Of a DNA stretch of 64,000 nucleotides, positions 44,074 through 54,000 are shown in pieces. This DNA comes from Halobacillus_B rhizosphaerae (GTDB lineage: Bacteria > Bacillota > Bacilli > Bacillales > Halobacillaceae), in assembly GCF_046719735.1 (NCBI RefSeq), contig NZ_JAUTWQ010000004.1, positions 28,323 to 92,322 on the forward strand, in the 5' to 3' direction. How positions within the stretch are numbered: position 1 is the stretch's first letter; each line of letters opens with the position of its first letter. The translations under genes were made by a program, and so were the position numbers. The notes beneath the pieces were generated by a model. The model was not told the DNA's origin and did no database searches. It worked only from the letters and a program-made list of their open reading frames with translations.

Positions 44074-44226
44074 TATAATTATAAAAAGGGAGTCATAAGC
44101 GGCTGGGTCATGATCTTGAGCGTGAAGTACAGTAGGAGTTAATTATGGGCACGAAAGACCGCTTCAGACATTAGTATTCTCCCGGGGGCGTCTTTATTGT
44201 AACAATTTGCACGGTTTCTATAGTTC

Positions 44227-44691
44227 CTACTTTGGCTGCTTGTAGGTAATCATAAACTCTTCATTTGTCATGTAGAATTCTCGGTTTGGGCGATAAGGTA
44301 ACAAATTTAACTTCTCGAGTTTATAATAATTAATGCGCTTATAAGGGTCATTTAATATAATGGGCAGGTCGTCTGTTTGCTTCATGTAGGCGTCTACAGC
44401 TGCTTGGACAGTATCGATGTCCTTTGCCAGCTGATAATCCTCTTCCTCAAATAATTCATAGGTTTCCCTGGACATGTAAAAGACTTTCGTAGGAATACCG
44501 TGTAAATAAGGAGCCAGGAGTTCATAATCCAGCGTTAAATCCTCATTAATAATGACACTTAAGGGCACGGCACTTGGTTTATCATCACCATAAGCGTGGA
44601 CGGCTTTTCGAACCTCATGAATGGTAAAATCTTTTCGTTCTAAAGATTTCTTATCCTGCTTACTCACTTGTTTCTTCTTACGTTTCCACAT
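44227..44691 (-). CDS. DUF3939 family protein
   Basis: 154 residues, basic N-terminus (MWKRKKKQVSKQDKKSLERK), then EVRKAVHAYGDD, PLSVIINEDLTLDYELLAPYLHG, VFYMSRETYELFEE and a terminal FYMTNEEFMITYK, matching DUF3939 from memory. No membrane segment or known motif. GGAGGG lies upstream of the ATG. Confidence 0.7.
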   Translation of the reverse strand: MWKRKKKQVSKQDKKSLERKDFTIHEVRKAVHAYGDDKPSAVPLSVIINEDLTLDYELLAPYLHGIPTKVFYMSRETYELFEEEDYQLAKDIDTVQAAVDAYMKQTDDLPIILNDPYKRINYYKLEKLNLLPYRPNREFYMTNEEFMITYKQPK

Positions 44692-44991
44692 AGATATCCC
44701 TCCTTAGTGGGGATGAAATTTTGAACAATCAAGCAGCCGTTGTGCGGGAACTAGAGTTTTATACATTGCTAAAACCGAAAGCTGGGAACGATGTTCAGGA
44801 GAGAAAAGAAGAATGTCGGATCTGGGAAAAACGGCAAAGAAAGTTTACTTGTAGTATAGCAGATTGAGAAATATTATACATTTTTAAGGAATATTTAGAC
44901 ATTTCATCAAGGGTTTGGTAAATTTAAATAGACGAGCGTCGGGTTCCCCTTGGAATCTGCCGCAACTAGAATTGAAAGGATGTTGGAATGG
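44692..44991. other. Intergenic region upstream of comK
   Basis: 300 bp, AT-rich. I looked for ComK boxes (AAAA-N5-TTTT pairs) and found none that fit well. No gene is seen. Confidence 0.4.
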
Positions 44992-45519
44992 ATGAATTAT
45001 GGTCTGAAAAAAGAATACGAAGTAAACCCGCAAACTATGGCCTTACTTGCTCAGTATGATGAAAGAGGACAAGTTGTAACGGAAGTGTTTGAAAGCAAGG
45101 GATGTTTTAAGCTTCCCAAGCACCCTAGTCAAATTGTTGATGATTCCTGCCGTTACTTTGCCAGCAGTCTGGAGGGAAGAATCTCCGGAACAAAGCAGGT
45201 AGCAGGGTTCACTCATAAGCCGCCCATTGTAATCTCCCAGGCTATGGGTATTTATTTCTTCCCAATTATTTCCCCAAAACGAAAAGAATGCTCCTGGATT
45301 TCCCACAACTTTATCCGTTCCTATCAAGGGGAGGAGGATCAGACGACCACTATCTTCTTTTCAAATGGCATGTCCGTTAATGTACCGGTTTCTGAAGGCA
45401 TGATTGCCAATCAAGTCCAGAGAACTGCACAGTTTCGTTTCATTCTTGAAGCCCGCTTAAAACATCCGGCTGCTGCTCCTGTTTCTTCCGGTGAGAGCGT
45501 TGCTGAGACTTTTGCATAA
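44992..45519 (+). CDS. comK: Competence transcription factor ComK, C-terminally divergent
   Basis: About 175 residues. The core PSQIVDDSCRYFASSLEGRISGT, THKPPIVIS, CSWISHNFI and FSNGMSVNVPVSEGM clearly matches ComK, the master activator of DNA uptake. Start 44992 has AAAGGATG upstream; in-frame Met 44980 and TTG 44950 are less likely. It ends LKHPAAAPVSSGESVAETFA, with no counterpart of the FMLYPK-type tail that B. subtilis ComK uses for MecA/ClpCP recognition. The 3' end overlaps the convergent yhjD by 80 bp. Confidence 0.9.
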   Translation: MNYGLKKEYEVNPQTMALLAQYDERGQVVTEVFESKGCFKLPKHPSQIVDDSCRYFASSLEGRISGTKQVAGFTHKPPIVISQAMGIYFFPIISPKRKECSWISHNFIRSYQGEEDQTTTIFFSNGMSVNVPVSEGMIANQVQRTAQFRFILEARLKHPAAAPVSSGESVAETFA

Positions 45520-45856
45520 GTTCAAATAATATCGTTTCCACTTTCTTTCGAATAGCCGGGTTGAAATAATTGCGTTTTTCTTCAAACCCATGAGCAAGGA
45601 ATAGAAAAGAAGTAAACGAATCATTTCTTCCGGATTCTACGACCTGCAGCTTTTGCTGATCCATTAAAAATCGAAGCTTTTTACGTTCCTCCCGTGCTGC
45701 AAGCTCCATTCTTCCAAGCAGTTCCATATAGGGCTCCTTAATTTTAAATCTTCCCTGTTCAAAGTGTTTTCTATCCTGTCTGATCACGGCAATGGCCATG
45801 GACAAGAATAAATATCTTGAAGCCAGATCAAGCTCCTGCTGCTTTAAGCTGCGCAT
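45440..45856 (-). CDS. yhjD: YhjD-like protein, convergent with comK
   Basis: 138 residues, helical and charged (DLASRYLFLSMAIAVIRQDR, IKEPYMELLGRMELAAREER, EEKRNYFNPAIRKKVETILF) with a Gln/Arg-rich end. No catalytic motif recognised. Position beside yhjE and a LexA-like box 22 bp before the start fit B. subtilis yhjD. GGAGGAGG lies upstream of ATG 45856. The last 27 codons overlap comK on the other strand. Confidence 0.65.
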   Translation of the reverse strand: MRSLKQQELDLASRYLFLSMAIAVIRQDRKHFEQGRFKIKEPYMELLGRMELAAREERKKLRFLMDQQKLQVVESGRNDSFTSFLFLAHGFEEKRNYFNPAIRKKVETILFELMQKSQQRSHRKKQEQQPDVLSGLQE

Positions 45857-45877
45857 GCTGATTCCTCCTCCGTGATA

Positions 45878-45891
45878 CGAACGTTTGTTCT
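45878..45891 (-). promoter_or_regulatory. LexA-like SOS box upstream of yhjD
   Basis: CGAACGTTTGTTCT on the plus strand matches CGAAC-N4-GTTCG except for the last base. It lies immediately upstream of the yhjD ribosome-binding site. Confidence 0.55.
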
Positions 45892-45976
45892 TATTTTTAA
45901 TTATACCACGTTCCCTTCGTAATTATGCAAGAGGATTTCACGAAAAGGTTAAAAGTGGAAAAGGATGGGGAAAATT

Positions 45977-45997
45977 ACTAGTACTTGAACTACTAGT
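45977..45997. promoter_or_regulatory. Inverted repeat upstream of yhjE
   Basis: ACTAGTA-cttgaac-TACTAGT, perfect 7-bp arms, 80 bp upstream of yhjE. Possible operator; regulator unknown. Confidence 0.4.
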
Positions 45998-46076
45998 AGG
46001 CAGGGGAGTCAGTTTCGATTAAAATAGAGGGAAAAGCCATACACTGGTTTCCGGTGTCAATAAGGAGAACCACATC

Positions 46077-46724
46077 ATGTACTTATTGGATATTACGCTA
46101 GAGCAGCTGAAACAAATGGCAGAGAACGATCGTTTATTCGACTATATCATTAATCAGTTTGAACAATTTAAAAGTTTGGGCCCGCTTCCGGGGATTTTGC
46201 TTCCGCTGCTAGAAGCTTTTCTCCCTATTCTGCCCCTAGTGGGATTTGTACTTGCCAATTCCGTCGTATATGGTTTGTTTAAAGGTTTTTTATATTCCTG
46301 GATTGGATCAGCAGCAGGGGCTGTTCTTGTATTTTTAATTGTCCGGCGACTAGGCCAGCAGCGTTTTTTTAGATTTATAAGTCGTCATAAGCAAGTAAGA
46401 AAGGTCATGTCCTGGCTCGAAGAACACGGGTTTGGACCGTTGTTTCTCCTGATGTGTTTTCCATTTTCCCCATCTTCCATTATTAATGTGGTTTCCGGGT
46501 TGTCCAAGGTGAACCGCCAGCAATTTATATTAGCAACACTATTAGGTAAGTCTGTCATGATTTTTACAATCTCCTATGTTGGCAGCAGCATCGCGTCTTT
46601 TGCTCAGAATCCTGTGAAAACAATAGTGGTAGGCGCCTGTATTTTACTATTCTGGATTTTAGGAAAATATATAGAGCGGAGAATTCAAAAAAAGGCGGAA
46701 CGCAGGAATCGTCACAGAGATTAA
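46077..46724 (+). CDS. yhjE: VTT/DedA-type membrane protein YhjE
   Basis: 215 residues with about five hydrophobic segments. GPLPGILLPLLEAFLPILPL near residue 38 and FSPSSIINVVSGLSKV are typical of the TVP38/SNARE-associated family, proposed lipid scramblases or transporters. In the yhjD-yhjE-sipV order of B. subtilis. Confidence 0.87.
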   Translation: MYLLDITLEQLKQMAENDRLFDYIINQFEQFKSLGPLPGILLPLLEAFLPILPLVGFVLANSVVYGLFKGFLYSWIGSAAGAVLVFLIVRRLGQQRFFRFISRHKQVRKVMSWLEEHGFGPLFLLMCFPFSPSSIINVVSGLSKVNRQQFILATLLGKSVMIFTISYVGSSIASFAQNPVKTIVVGACILLFWILGKYIERRIQKKAERRNRHRD

Positions 46725-46780
46725 GTTTGTCCACCAAAGGGTAAAATGTTCAGTAGTAACCAAGCCTGGAGGATGGAAAC

Positions 46781-47326
46781 ATGAAAAAATACCGCAGTAT
46801 AATCCGCACTATTTTGTTCGCCTTGCTATTAGCTTTATTTCTCAGGTATTTTATATTTGCAAGTTATATTGTGGATGGAAAATCTATGGAGCCTACTTTG
46901 TATGATGGTAATTTACTCATGGTGAATAAGGTCGCCTATGACTGGCACGAGATTAACCGGCAGGATGTTATTGTTTTTCATGCCAATGAAAGAGAAGACT
47001 ATGTGAAGAGGGTTATAGGAATAGCAGGAGATGAAATTTCTTTTAAAAACGATAAACTTTACGTAAATGGAAAAGAGGTATCGGAACATTATTTAGATCC
47101 TTTAAGACCTCATGATGGTGAACCCTTCACAGAAAACTTTACTTTGCAGGAAGTGACAGAAGAAGATCGTGTTCCGGCGGGAAAGATTTTCGTTATGGGA
47201 GACAACCGCCGTGACAGCTTGGATAGCCGATATTTTGGTTATGTTTCCATTGAAAAAGTGGTAGGGAAAGTGGATGTACGCTACTGGCCGGTTTCGCAGC
47301 TCGCCTTACAATTTAAAAGCCAATAA
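46781..47326 (+). CDS. sipV: Type I signal peptidase SipV
   Basis: 181 residues. One N-terminal membrane helix (about 9-26), catalytic Ser in DGKSMEPTLYDG, catalytic Lys in YVKRVIGIAGD, and box E GDNRRDSLDSR. It removes signal peptides of secreted proteins on the outer membrane face. Which Sip paralogue it equals is judged by position only. Confidence 0.9.
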   Translation: MKKYRSIIRTILFALLLALFLRYFIFASYIVDGKSMEPTLYDGNLLMVNKVAYDWHEINRQDVIVFHANEREDYVKRVIGIAGDEISFKNDKLYVNGKEVSEHYLDPLRPHDGEPFTENFTLQEVTEEDRVPAGKIFVMGDNRRDSLDSRYFGYVSIEKVVGKVDVRYWPVSQLALQFKSQ

Positions 47327-47329
47327 TCA

Positions 47330-47356
47330 GCCGTTCTCTATGGGCGGCTTTTTTTA
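47330..47356 (+). terminator. Terminator of sipV
   Basis: AGCCG / CGGCT stem, extended by G-U pairs, and seven T. Confidence 0.75.
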
Positions 47357-47358
47357 AT

Positions 47359-47527
47359 TGTCTGGGCATAGTTCGTGTCTACCCGGGCGCTTCCGCTTTT
47401 GTCTCATCCAGCTGCAGCGCCCAGACACTCGCGTCACAAGCAGAAACATCAACGGAATGAAAGATCGCATTCCTTTTGATGTTTCTGCTTGTGCGTGTCG
47501 TGTCTACCCGGGTGCTTCCGCTTTTGT
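47359..47527. repeat. Compound palindromic repeat between sipV and addB
   Basis: A 29-bp direct repeat (47374-47402 and 47499-47527, one mismatch) brackets a long imperfect palindrome: arms 47435-47459 and 47468-47493 pair over about 25 bp with a one-base bulge and continue with GACAC (47424-47428) / GTGTC (47495-47499). TGTCTGGGC (47359-47367) also pairs with GCCCAGACA (47419-47427). No reading frame. It resembles dispersed Bacillaceae intergenic repeats. Confidence 0.7.
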
Positions 47528-47594
47528 TATAACATGAAATAAAATGGTAAACTATGAAGTAAAAGATAGTTCGTTTAAGGGAGGATATGCAAGC

Positions 47595-50500
47595 ATGGGG
47601 ATTCGGTTTTTACTGGGGCGTTCAGGGGCAGGAAAAAGCACTCGCTGTCTTAGTGAGATAGAAAACAAGTTAAAAGAAGATCCAAAAGGCGCTTCCATCA
47701 TTTATATGGTGCCTGAGCAGATGACATTTCAACAAGAATATGCGTTGTTAAAGAGGGAAGGCATTGAAGGTACCATCCGCGCTCAGGTCTTCAGTTTTTC
47801 CCGGCTGGCATGGCGAGTGCTGCAGGAAACAGGGGGTGGAACTAAGAAGTTTATTAGTTCCACAGGCGTCCAGATGATGCTTCGTAAAATCGTCGAAGAG
47901 AGAACCTCTGATTGGCAAGTTTTTCAAAAGGCGATTGAAAAGCAGGGATTTATTGAACAGCTGGAGGGCATGATCAATGAATTTAAGCGGTATCGGGTTA
48001 CTCCTGAACGGCTTCATGAGCAAATGGAAGCTATGGATCGCTTTGTACATACAACAAGCCACGAACATGGGCTGCGCGATAAGCTTGATGATCTTTCCTA
48101 TATTTACGACCGGCTCGTAGACTCACTCAGGGAGCAGTATATAGATAGTGAAGATCAGTTGCAGCTATTAGCTGAAAAAATTCCTGCTGCTGACTTTTTA
48201 GACGGAGCTGATGTCTATATAGACGGATTTCACAGCTTTACTCCACAGGAATTCGGAATCATAGAAGCGTTGCTGAAGAAGGTAAAGACGGTTCACGTAA
48301 CTTTAACAACCGGTCTTCCGGAAGCGGACGAAAATCCAGAACTCGATTTGTTTCATGAGACAAAGGAAACATTTTTTAATTTAAAACAGCTTGCAGCGGA
48401 TACAGAAGAAGAGATAGAAGCAGTTGAAGTATTAGATCATCGAACAGGGAAGTTTGAACAGCGTCCTGCTTTTCTTCATCTGGAAGAATACTTTGATACC
48501 CGGCCGGCCCCTCCTTATGAAACGGAAACTCCGATTCAAATTGCGGAAGCTGTTCATCCACGAGCTGAAGTGGAAGGTGTAGCCCAGGAGATCTTGCGGC
48601 TGGTAAGGGAAGAAGGTTACCGCTATAAAGATATGGCATTGTTAATGAGAGAACCTGAAGTTTATCACAGCCTGGTTGAAACCTTGTTTGATGATTATGA
48701 TATTCCTGTGTTTATAGACGAAAAACGAACCATGCTGAATCATCCGGTCATTGAGCTTATTCGTTCCGGCTTGGATGTTATTGAAGGGGACTACCGTTAT
48801 GATGCGGTTTTCCGTCTGCTGAAAACCGGCTTTATGCCGAGCACAAATCAGCGTTACCCGCTTAATGATGATGCAATTGATGAACTGGAGAACTACGTGC
48901 TGGAATATGGTATTCGTTCTAAAAAGCGCTGGTTTCAGGAAGAACCGTGGGTTTATCAGCGCTTTAAAGGATTCGATCAATCGGCCCAAACCGACGAGGA
49001 AAAAGAAAAACAAGCAAGAATTGAGGCGTATCGCAGGCAAGTAAAACAAGCTCTTCAGCCATTTGATGAAGAGCTTAGATCCTCTAAAACAGTAGAAGAA
49101 AAAGCACAGGCCATTTATCTCTGGCTGGAAGGTCTGAATGTTCCCGAGCAGCTGGAAAGCGGAAGAAGTTATTATGATGAACATGGCGAAATTGAGCGTG
49201 CTAGAGAGCAGGAACAAGTCTGGGATGCTGTACTTCAGTTATTAGATGAAATGGTCGAAATGGCCGGAACGGAAAAGATGTCCCTGCAAATCTTCCGAAA
49301 TACACTGGACAGCGGGCTTGAAGCGTTAACTTTTGCCCACGTTCCTCCATCTATGGATCATGTCATCGTAGGAAGTGTGGATCGTTCACGTGTCACAGGG
49401 ATAAAGGTGTCCTTTTTACTTGGCGTAACCGAGGGAATGTGGCCGATGAAGCCTCCAAGCGATGGAATGATTTCAGAGCAGGAACGGTCGCTGCTGGCAG
49501 AGAATGGTTTGCAATTAGCTGCGGGAAGCAACCGACAGTTACTTGATGATCGTTTTTATGTTTACCTCGCCCTCACGATGCCGAAGGATCGGTTGTGGGT
49601 AAGCTATCCGCTGAGCAATGAGGAAGGCAAATCGAAAGTTCCTGCCACTGTTATTCAACGGATGGAAGATTTATTCCCGCAATGCCGGGATCACGAACTT
49701 TGGCAGGATCCGGATGATTTAACAGAAGCAATCAGATTTATCACCACACCTGTAAAAACGAGAGCAGCTCTCACTGCCCAAATGGCTCGATACTTAAAAG
49801 GGTATCCGATGCAGCCTGTATGGCGTGAAGTACTGAACTGGTACATTGAACACGAAGCAGAAGCGGGTCTAACCAGGCGTGTATTAAAAAGCTTATTTTA
49901 TCGAAATCAGCCTGTTGATTTATCTAAGAAGACGACCGATCAGCTATTTGCTAAACAAATGAAAACAAGTGTCTCTCGTTTAGAAACCTATCATCGCTGT
50001 TCTTATCAATATTTTGCCCGGCACAGCTTGAATTTGGAAGAGCGAAGAACATACAAACTGGATGCTCCTGACATCGGGCAGCTATTTCACGAAGCTTTAA
50101 AGCAAATCACCGAATGGGTTCAGTCAGAGGGGCGAAATTTCGCCGAGTTAAATCGAGGGGAAACTGAAAAATATGCAGAGAAGGCGACGAGCCATCTTGC
50201 TCCGATTCTGCAGCATCAGATTCTCCACAGCTCCAATCGGTACCAATATATCCAGCGGAAGCTCCAGGGAGTCATCGCTAGAGCCGCCTTTGTATTAAGT
50301 GAACAAGCTAGGAAAAGTCAGTTTTCTCCTGTAGGACTTGAGCTTGGATTTGGAACTGGCAAAGATGCCAAGCTTCCTTCTCTTTCTCTCGATTTGCCCA
50401 ATGGATACGAGTTAATGTTACGGGGGCGAATTGATCGTGTGGACCAAGCGATATCTAATGAAGAATTATACTTAAGGATTATTGATTATAAATCAAGTGC

Positions 50501-51095
50501 CAAAGGATTAAGTCTGATGGATGTATATTATGGATTGTCCTTGCAGATGCTTGCTTATTTGGATGTTGTATTATCAAATGCAGAGCAGTGGCTAGGTTCT
50601 AAAGCTGCTCCTGCAGGTGTGCTCTATTTCCATGTCCATAACCCGATGATTTCAGGAAAACAAATGCTGCAAGACCCTCAAATAGAAGAGGAAATCTTTA
50701 AGAAATTCAAAATGCAGGGATTACTGCTGGAAAATGAAAATATCATTCAAATGATGGATACAGGACTTGATAAAGGACACAGTCAAATTATTCCCGCAGG
50801 CATAAAAGCAAAGGGAGGATTTTACAAAAGCTCTAAAACAGCGGATGCAGAACGATTTGATGCGCTGAAAAATTATATTCGAGATGTAATGATTAAGGCA
50901 GGGACTCATATCACAGAAGGTGAAGTGAAGTTAAACCCGTATCAGCACCAGCAGCAGGCTGCTTGTGGATTTTGCCCGTATCGCTCTGTTTGTCAATTTG
51001 ATCCTAGTTTAGAAGATAATCAGTTCCGCAAGCTGCAAGACTTAAAAGAAGAAGAAGTTCTGGAACGTATCATGATGAAAGAGGGTGAGGAGTAA
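47595..51095 (+). CDS. addB: AddB, helicase-nuclease subunit
   Basis: 1166 residues from ATG 47595, the same length as B. subtilis AddB; GGGAGG lies upstream and homologues start MGIRFLLGRSGAGKST. Walker A is at the N-terminus. The C-terminal RecB-type nuclease has IIDYKSSAKG, and the Fe-S cluster cysteines are seen in YHRCSYQYFARH and CGFCPYRSVC. It recognises Chi-like sites and cuts the 5' strand with AddA. The 17 extra codons of the longer frame start upstream of the ribosome-binding site. Confidence 0.97.
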   Translation: MGIRFLLGRSGAGKSTRCLSEIENKLKEDPKGASIIYMVPEQMTFQQEYALLKREGIEGTIRAQVFSFSRLAWRVLQETGGGTKKFISSTGVQMMLRKIVEERTSDWQVFQKAIEKQGFIEQLEGMINEFKRYRVTPERLHEQMEAMDRFVHTTSHEHGLRDKLDDLSYIYDRLVDSLREQYIDSEDQLQLLAEKIPAADFLDGADVYIDGFHSFTPQEFGIIEALLKKVKTVHVTLTTGLPEADENPELDLFHETKETFFNLKQLAADTEEEIEAVEVLDHRTGKFEQRPAFLHLEEYFDTRPAPPYETETPIQIAEAVHPRAEVEGVAQEILRLVREEGYRYKDMALLMREPEVYHSLVETLFDDYDIPVFIDEKRTMLNHPVIELIRSGLDVIEGDYRYDAVFRLLKTGFMPSTNQRYPLNDDAIDELENYVLEYGIRSKKRWFQEEPWVYQRFKGFDQSAQTDEEKEKQARIEAYRRQVKQALQPFDEELRSSKTVEEKAQAIYLWLEGLNVPEQLESGRSYYDEHGEIERAREQEQVWDAVLQLLDEMVEMAGTEKMSLQIFRNTLDSGLEALTFAHVPPSMDHVIVGSVDRSRVTGIKVSFLLGVTEGMWPMKPPSDGMISEQERSLLAENGLQLAAGSNRQLLDDRFYVYLALTMPKDRLWVSYPLSNEEGKSKVPATVIQRMEDLFPQCRDHELWQDPDDLTEAIRFITTPVKTRAALTAQMARYLKGYPMQPVWREVLNWYIEHEAEAGLTRRVLKSLFYRNQPVDLSKKTTDQLFAKQMKTSVSRLETYHRCSYQYFARHSLNLEERRTYKLDAPDIGQLFHEALKQITEWVQSEGRNFAELNRGETEKYAEKATSHLAPILQHQILHSSNRYQYIQRKLQGVIARAAFVLSEQARKSQFSPVGLELGFGTGKDAKLPSLSLDLPNGYELMLRGRIDRVDQAISNEELYLRIIDYKSSAKGLSLMDVYYGLSLQMLAYLDVVLSNAEQWLGSKAAPAGVLYFHVHNPMISGKQMLQDPQIEEEIFKKFKMQGLLLENENIIQMMDTGLDKGHSQIIPAGIKAKGGFYKSSKTADAERFDALKNYIRDVMIKAGTHITEGEVKLNPYQHQQQAACGFCPYRSVCQFDPSLEDNQFRKLQDLKEEEVLERIMMKEGEE

Positions 51096-54000
51096 TGGTC
51101 AGCTGGACGAAAGAACAAGAACGAGCCATTTATTCCCATGGTTCAGATATTTTAGTAGCTGCGGCTGCCGGATCGGGAAAAACAGCCGTTCTTGTGGAAC
51201 GAATTATTCAAAAGCTGCTTCACACCCAAGCACCGGCGGATATTGATTCTCTCCTTGTGGTTACCTTTACGAATGCGGCTGCCCAGGAAATGAGAAATCG
51301 TGTCGGACAGGCATTAAGTCAGGCGTTAGAAGAAAATCCGGATTCCAGACACCTGAAGAAGCAGCTTTCCTTGCTCCAGAATGCTTCGATCTCCACGCTA
51401 CACTCCTTTTGCATGGATGTCGTGAGAAAGTATGCGTACTTGCTTGATTTAGATCCAGGCTTCCGTATCGCTGATAATGTTGAGGCGGATTTAATTCAGC
51501 AGGAGGTCTTAGAAGAATTGTTTGAAGACTGGTATGGCAAAGAAGGGGAAGATCGCGAGCGTTTTTTTAGTGTGGTTGACCGGTTTTCAAGTGACAGAAG
51601 TGATTTAGACGTGGAGAAACTCGTTCTTGAACTTTATACATTTGCCAGTCAGAACCCGTGGCCGGAAGCTTGGCTGGATCAAATGGTTGAAATGTATAAT
51701 GTAGAGCGGGTCGAGAATGATGAAGAGCTTGCCTGGCTTGACCTCTTGAAACAAGATGTGAAAAGCCAGCTCAAAGCTATGGAAGCAGAAGCCAATCAAT
51801 TTCTCGATCTGACACGAACTCCTGATGGACCCTATACGTATGGGGAAAATGCTGAGGAAGACTTGGAAATGATCCAACAAGCCTTCGGTGCGCTTAGTAT
51901 TTCATGGAATGAACTCCAGTCCTTTATGCAGGACAGTGCTTTCAAAAGCTTATCTAGAAAGAAGATGGACTGTGATGAAGCTAAAAAAGACCAAGCTAAA
52001 AAGTTAAGAGACAGCTACAAAAAACGTTGGACTGAGATGAAAGAATCCTGGTTTTCACGTTCACTGGAAAGTTATTTAAAGGACATGAAACAGCTCCATC
52101 CTGTGATGGAACAATTAGCTGTAGTAGTGAAGGATTTCAAAAGCCGCTATCAGCAGCTTAAAAAAGAAAAAGCATTAGTGGACTTCTCTGATCTGGAGCA
52201 TTACTGTTTGCAAATTCTGCTGGATGAATCATCGAATCCGGAGAATCCAGTGCCTTCCAGCGTTGCCCGGGGTTTTCATGAGCAGTTTTCAGAAGTACTG
52301 ATTGATGAATATCAAGATACGAACCTTGTACAGGAAACACTTCTTACTCTTTTGACTAAGGGGGAGGGGGCCGGGCATTTATTTATGGTAGGCGACGTAA
52401 AACAGAGTATTTACCGCTTTCGCCATGCCGAGCCTTCTCTGTTTTTAAATAAATATAAGCAGTATGCTCATCAGGAATCGGCAGGAGAAAGAATTGACTT
52501 AGCCAGGAATTTCCGAAGCCGTAAGCAAGTACTAGACGCAGCCAATTATATATTCAGACAGGTGCTTGATGAAGAAGTCGGAGAAATGGAGTACGAACCA
52601 GAAGCTGAATTGATTTACAGTAACAAAATATATGATGAATTAACTTCTGAAGATACGGAAGCAGAGCTACTGTTGATCGACCGTGATTCCACCGAATTGG
52701 ATGATCAGGAAGAGGAAGATTACCGTGATTTGGAGAAAGCTCAGCTGGAAGCAAGAGCTTATGGGGAAATGATTCGCAAATGGATTGGACACAGTGATGA
52801 GCCTCCACTTCAGGTAGTCGATAAAGAAACGAGCAGAAAAAGAAACCTCCAATATCGTGATGTGGTCATCTTAATGCGTTCGATGACATGGGCGCCGGCG
52901 ATTGTAGATGAACTTAAACAGCAGGGAATTCCTGTATACGCAGAGCTGTCGACTGGATATTTTGATGCGATTGAGATTAAAGTGATGTTGAGCTTTTTAA
53001 AGACGATTGATAACCCGATGCAGGATATCCCCCTTGCTTCTGTCCTACGTTCTCCGATCGTCGGATTGAATGAAGAAGAATTAGCTCAAATTCGATTAAT
53101 CAACAAACGAACTAGTTTTTATGAATCAATGAAAGCATACTCTGGTGATTCTCAGCTAAAAGAAAAGATTTCTACTTTCTTACAACTCTTAACCAGCTTT
53201 AGGGAGAAAGCGAGACAAGGGGCGCTTTCTGAACTGATCTGGGATATTTTTCGAGAAACTGGATATTATGACTTTGCAGGCGGTATGCCGGGAGGGAGAC
53301 AGCGGCAGGCGAATTTACGTGCTCTTTACGATCGTGCCCGTTCTTACGAATCTACTTCGTTTCGCGGATTGTTCCGCTTCCTGCGATTTATTGAAAGAAT
53401 GGAAGAGCGCGGCGATGATTTAGGTGCAGCTCGGGCTTTAGGAGAACAAGAAGATGTAGTAAGAATTATGACCATTCATAAAAGTAAAGGGCTTGAATTT
53501 CCTGTAGTAATCCTGGGAGCGATGGATAAACAATTTAATATGATGGATTTGCGGAACCGTTATTTACTTCATAAAGACTACGGGTTTGGCACAAGGTACA
53601 TTGATCCAGATAAACGGTTAATGTTTCCCACACTTGCTTATCATGCTTTAAAGCAAGTGAAAAAGAGGGAGTTACTGGCCGAAGAAATGCGAGTCTTATA
53701 TGTAGCCTTAACTCGTGCGAAGGAGAAGCTGGTCATGGTTGGGAATGTTCCTTCTTTTGAAAAGAAACAAGCCAAGTGGCAGACATTTGCGGATTGGCCG
53801 GGATGGGTGCTCCCTCCTCACGACCGTTTAGATGCGAAATCCTACTTAGATTGGGTGGGGCCGGCATTGATAAGGCACCAGCATACTACTAACCTTCGGG
53901 GAGAAGTAGAGGTACGTACGGCAGAGGCCATAAGTACAGATGCCTCCGAATGGAAAGTGAGAGTGGCTCACGGGAAAGAATATGCGGTTCTGGATGAAGT

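Noticed and set aside
44074..44226. Possible repeat or weak terminator (AAAGAC ... GTCTTT) before the DUF3939 gene end
   Set aside because: Pairing is short and interrupted and the T tract poor; similarity to the other repeats is too vague.
47544..47594. Extended AddB N-terminus
   Set aside because: The 17 added codons include the GGGAGG ribosome-binding site, and the shorter form has the family length.
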